Assembly: GCA_035531475.1 (NCBI GenBank)
Contig: DATKST010000052.1
Location: forward strand, 133,659 to 197,658
From: CALCEB01 sp035531475
Lineage (GTDB): Bacteria > Acidobacteriota > Terriglobia > UBA7540
Direction: 5' to 3'
Length of the DNA stretch: 64,000 bases
The notes beneath the pieces are model-generated. The model was not told the DNA's origin and did no database searches. It saw nothing but the letters and a program-made list of their open reading frames with translations. The position numbers and the translations under genes were made by a program. Below, piece after piece: positions 28,213-36,768 of the stretch. Numbering within the stretch: the first letter of the stretch is position 1; each line of letters opens with the position of its first letter.

Positions 28213-28322
28213 GGTAGTGGCGCAATTTGCTGTAGCGGCGGTCTCTGACCGCCGGAAACTGTTTAATAATAAAGTTCGGCGGTCAGAGACCGCCGCTACA
28301 GCCGTGAAAACGTACCACTACC
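28213..28322. mobile_element. MITE copy 5 (110 bp)
   Basis: Starts GGTAGTGGCGCAATTTG and ends CGTACCACTACC. The body is a long hairpin of facing GTAGCGGCGGTCTCTGACCGCCG arms around TTTAATAATAAAG. A perfect 8-bp duplication, AGAGTTTG, flanks it at 28205-28212 and 28323-28330. It lies directly upstream of the tRNA-Phe promoter. Confidence 0.85.
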
Positions 28323-28337
28323 AGAGTTTGGCATTTC

Positions 28338-28366
28338 TTGACAGAATTCAAAAACAAATTCAGAAT
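28338..28366 (+). promoter_or_regulatory. Sigma70-type promoter of tRNA-Phe
   Basis: TTGACA (28338-28343), a 17-bp spacer and CAGAAT (28361-28366). The mature tRNA begins 13 bases after the -10 box. Confidence 0.6.
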
Positions 28367-28378
28367 GTTTTAACTGGC

Positions 28379-28454
28379 GCCGCGGTAGCTCAGGTGGTAG
28401 AGCGCAGCCCTGAAAAGGCTGGCGTCGGCGGTTCAACTCCGTCCCGCGGCACCA
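28379..28454 (+). tRNA. tRNA-Phe (anticodon GAA)
   Basis: A complete 76-base cloverleaf. Acceptor GCCGCGG pairs with CCGCGGC, the D arm is AGCTCAGGTGGTAGAGC, the anticodon loop is CTGAAAA, the T loop is TTCAACT and the 3' CCA is encoded. The 3' end faces the integrase gene. Confidence 0.96.
28430..28454 (+). other. Putative integration site (attachment core) in the tRNA-Phe 3' end
   Basis: The 3' half of the tRNA gene adjoins the integrase gene (stop 57 bp away), the usual arrangement at one end of a tRNA-targeting element. A second copy of the core is expected at the far end. I did not find CCGCGGCACCA again inside the window, so the far end is probably outside it. Confidence 0.5.
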
Positions 28455-28511
28455 TCTTTTCAATCACTTAGCATCACTCACTCCACGCTTCTGCTTCCGT
28501 TTGCTTCCAAT

Positions 28512-29681
28512 TCAGTTGACCAACTGCGATAGAGTGCTCAGCCGTTCCACGACTCGTTTCTGCGATTCCGGAACGAACTGCTGGTAGATATCGAGGGTGG
28601 TGCTCGCCCGGGAGTGCCGCATCTGCGCTTGCGCGTCCTTCACGTCAGCCCCAACCATCTTCAGCCAGGTCGCATGAGATGTGCGCAAGCACCGCCAGTT
28701 CACCCATGGCATTCCGAGTGCCCGTCCAGCAGGCTTGAGGAACCGCGACAGAACGTTGTTGTCACGGAGCGCCAACCCCTTCTGGACTGACTGGAAGACC
28801 AAATCTTCCGGGCCGTCTGATTTGACCACTTTGTACCTGCGGACCGCCCGGCCGGCTCTGACCTCGACGGTCAGCAGCTTTAGCCGGTGGATTCGCTCGG
28901 TGACACAGTGGTTGACCCCAATGGTGGCGTTCGAGGCTTCGCTTTTCGGCGCGCCCCAGTCACCACGGCAGTACCGCTCATCAATGGTGATTGAGTCGGG
29001 GTGAATGTCGTTCCACCGCAGTCCGGCCAACTCGCTTACTCGCAGTCCCGTATAGGTCGCAACGTAGACCATCGTGGCATAGGGCTCCGGAATGCGAGCG
29101 ATTAGCTGGTCAAACTGCCCTGGTGAAACGAACGGTTTAGATTTACGGCGACCGATTCTCTCGGTCGGCAGCTTTACGGCCTCCATCGGATTTTTGACCA
29201 GCAGTCCATACTGCACGGCCGAACCGAGAATGCTCGAAAGCACGTCCCGAACCTTGTCCTTGGACTCGTGCGAGAGTTCAGAACCCGCCATATTTGAGAA
29301 ATACCGCTGAACCGCCAATGTCGTCAGATCCCGCAGACAGAGCCTGCCGAATGTCGGCAGAAGGTAATTCCCAATCACGCCCCGATAGCGATCCTGCGTG
29401 CTCTTGGCCATTAGCGGCATCACAACTGGAATGTAAGTTTCATCCACGTACTTGGTGAAATTCGTTGCCGACCCGATGCTTTCAAGTCCTTGGTTAAGTG
29501 GCCGAAGCAGTTCGGCCGCGATTTTCCTTACTTCCCGCACTGGCATGGACGTCGGTGCCAGCTTCGCCCAGGCCTTCTTGCGCTTGGGATTGCCCTCACT
29601 GAAATCGTCCCGCCAGTACTGAAGACACCACCACTCCCCACGCCTGAAAGGCTTGGGGTCCTGAAATCTCCGGCGTGCCAT
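28512..29681 (-). CDS. Tyrosine-recombinase integrase
   Basis: About 389 residues from ATG 29681, which has AAAGGAG upstream; the frame stays open to 30041. A SAM-like core-binding domain ('YVDETYIPVVMPLMAKSTQDRYRGV') precedes the catalytic domain. Box I Arg is in 'TYTGLRVSEL', the second Arg in 'CLRTSHATW', then 'MRHSRAST' (His) and the nucleophile Tyr in 'LDIYQQF'. The first His of box II is replaced, as in some related integrases. It inserts or excises the element at the adjacent tRNA-Phe. Confidence 0.88.
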   Translation of the reverse strand: MARRRFQDPKPFRRGEWWCLQYWRDDFSEGNPKRKKAWAKLAPTSMPVREVRKIAAELLRPLNQGLESIGSATNFTKYVDETYIPVVMPLMAKSTQDRYRGVIGNYLLPTFGRLCLRDLTTLAVQRYFSNMAGSELSHESKDKVRDVLSSILGSAVQYGLLVKNPMEAVKLPTERIGRRKSKPFVSPGQFDQLIARIPEPYATMVYVATYTGLRVSELAGLRWNDIHPDSITIDERYCRGDWGAPKSEASNATIGVNHCVTERIHRLKLLTVEVRAGRAVRRYKVVKSDGPEDLVFQSVQKGLALRDNNVLSRFLKPAGRALGMPWVNWRCLRTSHATWLKMVGADVKDAQAQMRHSRASTTLDIYQQFVPESQKRVVERLSTLSQLVN

Positions 29682-30040
29682 CCGCTCAAAGTCTCCTTTC
29701 AGCGGGGTGCCGGTGTTTGCCTCGGCTCGAACGATACCACAGCCCGCTTCAGGAAGGCGGACTTTCTGGCTTTGCGGGGGTAATCCGGCGGGAACGTTAC
29801 CTGAACACCCGGCGGGGATTACATCGCTGACAGGTTGAGTGGACTGCGGACCCTTTTCAGATTGCGCAGCCACGGGAGAGGTCGCGTCGTCTTTTTTCAG
29901 GAAGCGGCTATTATGGCTGTCATCTCTGGCCATCAGTCGCGATCTCTTTCGGTCTCGGGCAGCCGCTACGAAGGGATGCCTGGGACGTTCCCCGTCTTCA
30001 GTATCGTTGTTCAAATTGCCTCGACTCAACGGGAGCACCA

Positions 30041-30223
30041 TCAGGATTTTGTGCCTTTGCGTTGAAGTCGGCTTAGGCGTTTGTTAGTGTCTGCTGGGCG
30101 TAATGTGGGTATGAGGTCCCGCCATCCCGATCGAGTGTGCTTATAGACCCACGAAACACGCACTTTGAATATGTGTGCAACATCGATCAGTATTTTTCGT
30201 TCGTTAAAACTCATGGCGACCAC
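30041..30223 (-). CDS. Small HTH protein, excisionase-like
   Basis: 60 residues. 'IDVAHIFKVRVSWVYKHTRSG' has the length and pattern of the winged-helix recognition segment of Xis/AlpA-type DNA-binding proteins. The C-terminus after 'IPTLR' does not match the family and may be frameshifted. It lies on the integrase strand, immediately behind its open frame, where a recombination directionality factor is expected. Function is inferred from position and motif only. Confidence 0.45.
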   Translation of the reverse strand: MVAMSFNERKILIDVAHIFKVRVSWVYKHTRSGWRDLIPTLRPADTNKRLSRLQRKGTKS

Positions 30224-30326
30224 TTCTCGGTCAGAAAATCTGGCCGCCTAGCGTCAGTAGGACAAAAAAACGTGTTGGTTGCCCTCCGCCAGCATCCCAT
30301 TTGCCAATTTCCCTTGCCATATCGTG

Positions 30327-30444
30327 TAAGCACTCTCATGCTTATCCGCTTGTTTCATGTAACCGCAAGGGATAGCGCCGCATCCTCTGTGACGCCCCAA
30401 CATATGGGGCCGTGCTGAAACAACCGGATAAGCATAAGCACTCT
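30327..30444. repeat. Combined inverted and direct repeat near the integrase end
   Basis: ATGCTTATCCGCTTGTTTCA (30338-30357) is repeated in inverse orientation at 30416-30435 with one mismatch. TAAGCACTCT occurs as a direct repeat at 30327-30336 and 30435-30444. The surrounding 622-bp non-coding stretch (30224-30845) is AT-richer than the rest and holds no supported gene. A protein-binding, recombination or transfer-origin role is possible. Confidence 0.5.
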
Positions 30445-30845
30445 AGCCTCGGCACTGAGGACTTCAGTCCACGATTAATGCTCTGGCGGAAGATGAATCC
30501 TGTCAAATTTCGGAGCTGTCGGCGCATACAGGGGCAACACTTGTCTACCCTATTGATTTTTAGCGGGTTATCGGAGATGGGTGCAGCATTCGCCAGGGAG
30601 AGCGAGCTCGCCCGGATCCTGGGGACAATCCCAGCAGGCGGTTAATAAGTGGAGCAGGATTCAAGGTAGGACATGGCTATGTGCTGGCCTTGCCCGGGCG
30701 CAGTATATTTGACTTGTCATGGGACGTTGCTGGAAGGCAAAGGAATTGTTCCCGATGAAGAGATCGAGTTGTCTCGGAAGATGCTGAGGGGAGGGCGAGA
30801 CTCCCGCGTTGAAAGAGCGGTTGAAGTCCAGGCTCTTCGAGGTGA

Positions 30846-31535
30846 TCACCGCACGATTGCTGGGTATTCCTCCCAACTTTCGTCATTGCGCTTTATAGCC
30901 AGAGTGTATTTGCCCGGATGGAGCTTGCTGCAGTCCATCTGCACGCGCACCGTCGTGATGCCATTCTTGAGCTTTCCCTGGCCCGTTGCCTGCACCAGCA
31001 CTCTGCTGCCATTTGAAATGGCTACCTGAAATTCCCCTGAATCCGTGCCGATAGGCTGGCGAATCGCAAGATTCAGACGAGCGCGCTTCAATTCAACTGG
31101 CGCTTGCACGGGCTGCTCGCCACCGCGCAGAACCAACCAATGGCTGAGGTCGATAGTAAGATTCTGGGGCAGCGCAGCCCTTCTGGCGGTTTGCACGTGG
31201 AACCAGACGCCGGCGGCAATTGCAATAACCACCACTGCGGCAGCGGCGGGAGCCAGCTTCCGATATCCCTTCTTAGCGGCGCTTGATTCCTTCAAGGCTC
31301 TGGCCTGCAGGTTTTCCATGAACTGGTATTCAGTCTCACCGGCGCGAGCGCGCCAATCCTGATTTATCTTCCCGCCCAGGTCATGCGAAGCCGCAATCAA
31401 AGCGCGCGTCTCATCAAGGCGTTTCCGGCAATCGGGACACGCTGCCAGGTGCGCCTCAAAGTCTGCCCGGGCAGGCGGCGAGAGGGCTCCTTCGAGATAC
31501 TCCGTAATCAGGCCTTCAAGATTTTTGCAAGTCAT
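30846..31535 (-). CDS. Membrane anti-sigma factor with zinc-finger domain
   Basis: About 229 residues. The N-terminal anti-sigma domain holds the H-x3-C-x2-C motif in 'HLAACPDCRKR'. One transmembrane helix ('AAAAVVVIAIAAGVWFHV') separates it from a beta-rich outer domain ('GTDSGEFQVAISNGSRVLV'). Such proteins hold an ECF sigma factor at the membrane until a signal releases it. The start overlaps the sigma gene by 20 bp. GTG 31550 is an alternative. Confidence 0.8.
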   Translation of the reverse strand: MTCKNLEGLITEYLEGALSPPARADFEAHLAACPDCRKRLDETRALIAASHDLGGKINQDWRARAGETEYQFMENLQARALKESSAAKKGYRKLAPAAAAVVVIAIAAGVWFHVQTARRAALPQNLTIDLSHWLVLRGGEQPVQAPVELKRARLNLAIRQPIGTDSGEFQVAISNGSRVLVQATGQGKLKNGITTVRVQMDCSKLHPGKYTLAIKRNDESWEEYPAIVR

Positions 31536-32274
31536 GAGATTGAGTGCCACCAGACCGGGCGGGCGGCGTCTCGCCGAAGTATCGCTGCAACTCCACTCTC
31601 AGCTTTTGGCGCGCGCGGTGCAGCAAAATCCGCTGGTTTGCCGGACTGAGGGCGAGAGCGGCTGAAACTTCCTCCGAGGTCCATTCATATACGTCCCTCA
31701 TGATCCATACTTCTGCCTGCCGCTTGGGAAGAGCTTGGCCCGCCCGCAAAATCTGTTCCAGGCGCTCCTGCGCAAGAATCGCATGCTCCGGGCTTTCGTT
31801 TGCCCTCGACTCTACTATCCCACCATGATGCTCGTCACGCCCCGCTTCGACAACTCCCATTAATGCTTCGCGCGCCCGGCTGAAAATTGCCCGCCGCTGC
31901 TCTTTCTTGATGCAGCGCTTCAGGATCTGCACCAACCAAGTCTTTGCCGAGCACCGCCCCTCAAACCGGTGAAGGCTCTTCAGAAAATCCACCCAGGTGT
32001 CCTGAACCACCTCCTGAGCGCGATCCCAATCGCGCAGGTGATAGTGGGCCAATTCCAGCAATAAGCCTTGGTGGAGGCTCCACAACTGGCCAATCCAGGC
32101 ACGGGCGCCATCGTCGCTGAACAGGGCGCGGATTCCCTGCTCACCGGGCTGCTTGGAGGCAAAAGGCAGCTCAAGCTGAATTTCAGACGGAAGGTCGGGA
32201 TCGGCAGGGGTGGTCACGGATCTTACTCTCGTTGCTTTCCCATGGGGCCAATCGCCCCGGTCGCCGACTCCCAT
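31516..32274 (-). CDS. ECF RNA polymerase sigma factor
   Basis: A 252-residue protein. Region 2 ('HYHLRDWDRAQEVVQDTWVDFLKSLHRFEGRCSAKTWLVQIL' in part) and region 4 ('LPKRQAEVWIMRDVYEWTSEEVSAALALS' in part, ending 'LHRARQKLRVEL') are clear. It has an extra N-terminal 50 residues, so the true start may be an internal GTG. It directs RNA polymerase to an unknown regulon and is paired with the overlapping anti-sigma gene. On this element it could control transfer or cargo genes. Confidence 0.85.
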   Translation of the reverse strand: MGVGDRGDWPHGKATRVRSVTTPADPDLPSEIQLELPFASKQPGEQGIRALFSDDGARAWIGQLWSLHQGLLLELAHYHLRDWDRAQEVVQDTWVDFLKSLHRFEGRCSAKTWLVQILKRCIKKEQRRAIFSRAREALMGVVEAGRDEHHGGIVESRANESPEHAILAQERLEQILRAGQALPKRQAEVWIMRDVYEWTSEEVSAALALSPANQRILLHRARQKLRVELQRYFGETPPARSGGTQSHDLQKS

Positions 32275-32406
32275 TCTATCCCGGTAATGAGCGCGCGGCG
32301 AATTCTTGCAGAAGGAGTGTAACGTTTGGCGGTTTCAGGGAGCTATTACGGTAGCAGCCAGCGGGTCTGGCAAGGAAGCGTGGAGGGCGCTCCGGGAGTA
32401 ATCATC

Positions 32407-33378
32407 ATGGCGGAAGATGAGGCGGTCCGTCATTCACCCAAGGATGCGCCCATACCTTTGCGGAATCTTCCGAGGATCAACGAGATAGACGAGATTCTCC
32501 GCTCGGTTGCCCAAGGGACGCGGCAGGAAGTCCACACGGCCATTGAAGCGATCCTGAAAGGCTGGCCAGGGCGAAGGCGTAGCGAGATTTGGGATCGCCT
32601 TCGATGGGTGCGCAATGGCAACCGCGAAGCTCCGTGGAGGCACACCGTCTGGACGGAGGAAGACATCGAGTTTCTACGTGCCCAATATGCCCGGGGACGA
32701 GCGGGGGCGCGCCGGGCGGTCAAGGAACTGCTTGCCCGCCACCCGGACTGGAAGCCACGGTCGGTTTGGTACAAGGCCGCCCAACTGGGACTCTTGACGC
32801 TGTCTGAAAAGCCAAGACGGTGGTCGGGTGATGAGGAAGGAAAGCTCCTATGGGAGGCAGAAATGAAGCAGGCGCGCAGCATCGCGCGGAAGCTTAAGAG
32901 GAGCGAGGCGGCGGTACGCCAGAAATTGTCCAGCAACGGAGTGAAGTCCAAAGTGCGTTTCCCCAATGACTACAGCCTTCATCACATATCCAGGCTGCTG
33001 GGCGTGAGCGACAGCATCGTGCGCGCGTGGTTTCGGAAAGGTCTGTTTGGCGAACCAAACGGCCAAGGGAAGCGCAAAGCCGGCGCTCGGTCAGGTGTAC
33101 GGATCAGTTCGGAAGCGGTAGAGGCGTTTTGTGGAGAGCATCCGGAAAAGATCAACCCGGACGAGTGTGATCCGGAGGTGCTTGATTGGCTCGAGGAAAA
33201 GAGGAGGCAGCCGGGGGCTTGGAGTGGACCTCGCCAGCATTTAGCTGAGCGCAAATCGTGTCCGAGCTGCGGGCGCGTGATTCCCGGAAATGGTTATTTC
33301 CGCCACGTCAAAAGCTGCATCGCGGCTCCGGCCTCTGCGGAAGCATCGGCCGACAATCCGAACCCGCACGGCGTTTAG
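32407..33378 (+). CDS. Myb/SANT-like DNA-binding protein with C-terminal zinc finger
   Basis: 323 residues from ATG 32407, which has GGGAG eight bases upstream. Two Trp-rich helical modules ('HTVWTEEDIEFLRAQYARG', 'PRRWSGDEEGKLLWEAEMKQ') resemble Myb/SANT or phage-regulator repeats. A MerR-like HTH segment follows ('YSLHHISRLLGVSDSIVRAWFRKG'). The end has a CxxC...HxxxC finger in 'CPSCGRVIPGNGYFRHVKSC'. It is probably a transcription regulator of the element. Its 3' end overlaps the convergent neighbour by four bases. Confidence 0.65.
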   Translation: MAEDEAVRHSPKDAPIPLRNLPRINEIDEILRSVAQGTRQEVHTAIEAILKGWPGRRRSEIWDRLRWVRNGNREAPWRHTVWTEEDIEFLRAQYARGRAGARRAVKELLARHPDWKPRSVWYKAAQLGLLTLSEKPRRWSGDEEGKLLWEAEMKQARSIARKLKRSEAAVRQKLSSNGVKSKVRFPNDYSLHHISRLLGVSDSIVRAWFRKGLFGEPNGQGKRKAGARSGVRISSEAVEAFCGEHPEKINPDECDPEVLDWLEEKRRQPGAWSGPRQHLAERKSCPSCGRVIPGNGYFRHVKSCIAAPASAEASADNPNPHGV

Positions 33379-34400
33379 CTTTCCCCCGGCTCGAACGTAT
33401 AGGCGTCGGCAGCAGCCCGCCACTGTTCAAAGGACGGATACCGGGAGCGGGGATGCTTTGACCAGCTCGTCTCCCAATGGTGCCAGTAATCGACCACACG
33501 CGCACGCCGCGGATGAAGGCGGGCCTGATAGATAAGCGCACCGAACGAGCCCTGCTTCTTGGCGCGAGCAAACTCGTGATCCTCAATCCAGCGCATCATC
33601 CGATTGAAGCGCTGGTACGGTTCTTCATTTGAATGCCGGGCTTGCGCGGCCGCTTCGGTCTCTAAAAAACCAGGGCATCGTTGCCTCAGCTCACGCTCAA
33701 CCGGGCTGGGCAATAGATGGCCGGATTCGAGAGCCGTGCGTGCCCAGTAAGCAAAGACTTGCCAGTCAACGTAGCGGTCAACCGCCTTGCACAGTACTCC
33801 GGGGCTGATCCGAAGACTGGCCTTAATAAGTTCCTGTTCCGTCTCGCGCATTTCACATGCAGCGATAACCCTGTCATCGCAGTGTTCTGAGGCTTTCCGC
33901 CATTCCCGAAACGAGGGATAAGCAGCCGGCCTCGCACGCTTCCATTGACGCTCGCAGTATTCCCAATAAGCGTTGTCACGGAGGGAGGCGAGATCGCGCA
34001 CGGCGTAGTAGCCCACGGCATTCATCCAGCCTTCCCGTCTGGCCCGGCCGAAGATGCGTTCGCTGATCCACCGCTCAAGGTGATACCAGAAGAACGGAGG
34101 ACTCGTGTGATCGTCCAGCCTTTGCTCCGCCACGAACTGCAGAAAGCCCGGACATCGCTTATCCACGATCTCTGCCAGCCACTCCGGAAAGTCGCCCTCG
34201 GTATCCTCAATGGCTCGAACCCAATGGGCGAAGGCTTCCCACTTTACGTATTGTTCGCGGGCTTGAAGCAACTGCGGCCACGGAATTCGCGCACCCTCGT
34301 TTCCGGCCAACCGGCGCCCCGCTTGTCCCACACGCTGTTGAAGTTTGCCCGGTCGCCAAGGACGGCGCTGTTTAGCCGGGTTCAATGTCATTGGCTCCAA
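33375..34400 (-). CDS. Unknown protein made of two related repeats
   Basis: A 341-residue Trp/Arg-rich soluble protein with no family recognised. It contains two copies of a module of about 150 residues. 'YVKWEAFAHWVRAIED' and 'KRCPGFLQ' in the first correspond to 'YVDWQVFAYWARTALE' and 'QRCPGFLE' in the second. Each copy ends with a Tyr-Pro-Ser-Phe-x-x-Trp-Arg-x-Ala motif. No catalytic motif is obvious. It is convergent with the Myb-like regulator, and the CHAT gene is upstream on the same strand (208 bp away). Confidence 0.6.
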   Translation of the reverse strand: MEPMTLNPAKQRRPWRPGKLQQRVGQAGRRLAGNEGARIPWPQLLQAREQYVKWEAFAHWVRAIEDTEGDFPEWLAEIVDKRCPGFLQFVAEQRLDDHTSPPFFWYHLERWISERIFGRARREGWMNAVGYYAVRDLASLRDNAYWEYCERQWKRARPAAYPSFREWRKASEHCDDRVIAACEMRETEQELIKASLRISPGVLCKAVDRYVDWQVFAYWARTALESGHLLPSPVERELRQRCPGFLETEAAAQARHSNEEPYQRFNRMMRWIEDHEFARAKKQGSFGALIYQARLHPRRARVVDYWHHWETSWSKHPRSRYPSFEQWRAAADAYTFEPGES

Positions 34401-34608
34401 CCTTGGCCGAGAACGGACAGCCCCAAGGAATTACACACCCCACTTTACAGCACGAGATCAAGTCAGCGGGCAGCGGCACACCCTCCGAGTAGACCGTTCG
34501 GGCACAATCGCCGAAGGTGACAGGGGTCACGACATCTATGGTTTGCCGACTTATCAGCCAAGAGACCACTGGGGTTCGCAAAGGGGGACCTTTGTGGTGG
34601 CGTATGCG

Positions 34609-36585
34609 CTATTTTTTTACTTCCTTATATTCCACAGGATAGTCCGACACCGAGCGGCGCGCCGGCGGCTCAGGTGGTTGGCCCCCTTCTGAAAGTGAGG
34701 TCCGCGCTAACTCCGGTACAGCACTGTTTATTTTGCGTTCGAGTTCTTTTATGTGCACCGAACCAAAATTGGAGACGAGCCCTTCGAGGATTGACTTGAG
34801 AACTTTGACTGAGTTTCTTCTGATCTCTGCGCTTTTCGTGGATTGGACTTTCCTCTCCCATCTTTTGGCGGCACGCGTGAGTTCTTCCTCGACTTGACTT
34901 CGGCTTTCCGCAATGCTGCGCCCTGGGGTGAGCGTCGAAAAGTGCAGTCCCCAGAAAATGTATATGTTCTTGGAGGCCGTTGTGTCAATCGCCTTTATAG
35001 CCTTGTGAACAGCTGAGAGAATGGAGCCAGAAAATAAATTCTCGTAGAAAGTCTTCGCCGCGATGACAGCGGCTTGGTTATCTATGGCCCACAACGTACC
35101 TAAGTAGCCTCTCGCTCCGGACGCCAAGAAGCCGGCAGCAATCTCATACCATGACCAACACGAGTTGTTAAATATGAGCGGAGAGCTGTACGATGCCAAC
35201 GCATCGAACTGCCCTTGATGAATGCTGTCAGTACAAACGATGGCGCATGATAACGCAATGCGATTCTTTTTCTTTCTCTGTCCCTGTGATTCAGTCATGC
35301 ATTTCCACATGCTCTGAAATACATGGCCGGGGAAGCCATGTTTTTCAAGCTCCGGGCTCCTCCAAGTAAAGCCATCAAGCTTTCTTGGGAACATCTTCCG
35401 ATGGATCGTTTTGATGTCCGGCTTGTCTGGAACCGGGGTAATACCGATAACCTCGTCGAACTCAACGACGTGAGTTCGTCCGTCCCTGTCGACAAACTGC
35501 TCCGACATTCCGTACCCGTCCACCTCTCCGCCGTGGCTGCATATATGGAGTAAGTCGTAGGGAAAATACTCAGCGTGAAAGCCAAAGTTTGCTAGGTTCG
35601 CGTTATTCCCAACAAGTGCCCTCACATAGTGATTTTTGCCCTTGAGGAGGCGGCACAGCAAGTCGGTTTCCTCGTCGGGGAAAAACGTGGGCGAAAAGAC
35701 CACGGAGGAATGAAACGGCTCACCGTCCTTGAACAGCATGTTATTTATTATGAAAAGGTCCGCCCTGAGGGAAAGATGAACATAGCTACACGGGATCACG
35801 TTCTCCAGAATCAAGGAGTAAGGAAGACCCTCGGTGAAGAAGGTGACGTACTCACACTGCGTGAATGAAATACCGCCAATCCTCTGCTGAATAGCGTCAT
35901 TGAGTTTCTCAAACTGCTTGCGATCATCCTTGTCTTTCCACTCTTGAATCCAGACTTGCACATTGCGTCCTTCACGTTTCGGAAGGCATTCAACGACTAA
36001 AACGCTTGCCCCAACGGAATTGGCATAATTGATCGCGATGACTGGAGAGGCATCAGGCACGCTTTCGACAACCACCACGGCCTTCTGGAGATGTACCACT
36101 TCTGGTAATGGCGGTGCTTGTTCGTCAACGACTAGTTTTTTCTGAACCGTCTGAGCCACAAAGAGCCCGTTGAGGAGATCAGAAGTCTTGCATCTCAACA
36201 TCCCTCTTTTTTGTATTCCTAATGGTGATAGCTTTACCTCGATTTCGGCCACATCGTGGATTTCTATAATTTTGGACCGACCGCTAAGGTCGAGGTAACT
36301 CTTTTGCGCTTCATTCAGCCCAGCGATGATCAAGTAATCAGGCCATCCCATCCTCGCCAAGGCGTTGCAAATAAGAACACCATCCCACCCGGCCATTGCA
36401 TAAGCCCAGTAACTTTCACTCATGGAAGCAGGATCGTCGGTTCTGGGGATCGACACCCTTCGCATCATCAAAACTGGCAAGTAGGTTGCGGGCAGAAAAA
36501 GATGCGACGAGATGACTGCAGCAAGCGCAAATGCTTCTATGTCGACGATGCAGGCGTATTGTGTGTTGATCGTGGGGGCTTGCAC
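34609..36585 (-). CDS. CHAT-domain (caspase-like) protease
   Basis: A 658-residue protein. The C-terminal half is a CHAT peptidase: the catalytic His lies in 'HICSHGGEVDG' (H351) and the Cys in 'NNSCWSWYEIA' (C476), with the typical 'GARGYLGTLWAIDNQAA' strand after it. The N-terminal 300 residues match nothing I recognise and contain no TPRs. CHAT proteases in bacteria often act as effectors of defence or cell-death systems. The gene is visibly lower in GC than its neighbours, which suggests separate acquisition. It starts with GTG 36585, with a poor ribosome-binding site. Confidence 0.75.
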   Translation of the reverse strand: MQAPTINTQYACIVDIEAFALAAVISSHLFLPATYLPVLMMRRVSIPRTDDPASMSESYWAYAMAGWDGVLICNALARMGWPDYLIIAGLNEAQKSYLDLSGRSKIIEIHDVAEIEVKLSPLGIQKRGMLRCKTSDLLNGLFVAQTVQKKLVVDEQAPPLPEVVHLQKAVVVVESVPDASPVIAINYANSVGASVLVVECLPKREGRNVQVWIQEWKDKDDRKQFEKLNDAIQQRIGGISFTQCEYVTFFTEGLPYSLILENVIPCSYVHLSLRADLFIINNMLFKDGEPFHSSVVFSPTFFPDEETDLLCRLLKGKNHYVRALVGNNANLANFGFHAEYFPYDLLHICSHGGEVDGYGMSEQFVDRDGRTHVVEFDEVIGITPVPDKPDIKTIHRKMFPRKLDGFTWRSPELEKHGFPGHVFQSMWKCMTESQGQRKKKNRIALSCAIVCTDSIHQGQFDALASYSSPLIFNNSCWSWYEIAAGFLASGARGYLGTLWAIDNQAAVIAAKTFYENLFSGSILSAVHKAIKAIDTTASKNIYIFWGLHFSTLTPGRSIAESRSQVEEELTRAAKRWERKVQSTKSAEIRRNSVKVLKSILEGLVSNFGSVHIKELERKINSAVPELARTSLSEGGQPPEPPARRSVSDYPVEYKEVKK

Positions 36586-36768
36586 ACCGCCAATATAACA
36601 CCGCTTCGTGTCGGCGTTGCTACTGCTTTACATCGCTAATGTAACTATTGCTAGGTCATACTGACCTAAAACGGCGAAACCGTAGAAGTGGCGACCTGCA
36701 CTCGCTAACCCTCACTCCGCCACGCCTCCGATTCCGGCCGTATCCTCGGCGACTCGAAAATTGACCCA

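Noticed and set aside
34372..34581. 69-residue frame between the CHAT gene and the two-repeat gene
   Set aside because: No ribosome-binding site, no recognisable features, and it overlaps the start of the neighbouring gene.
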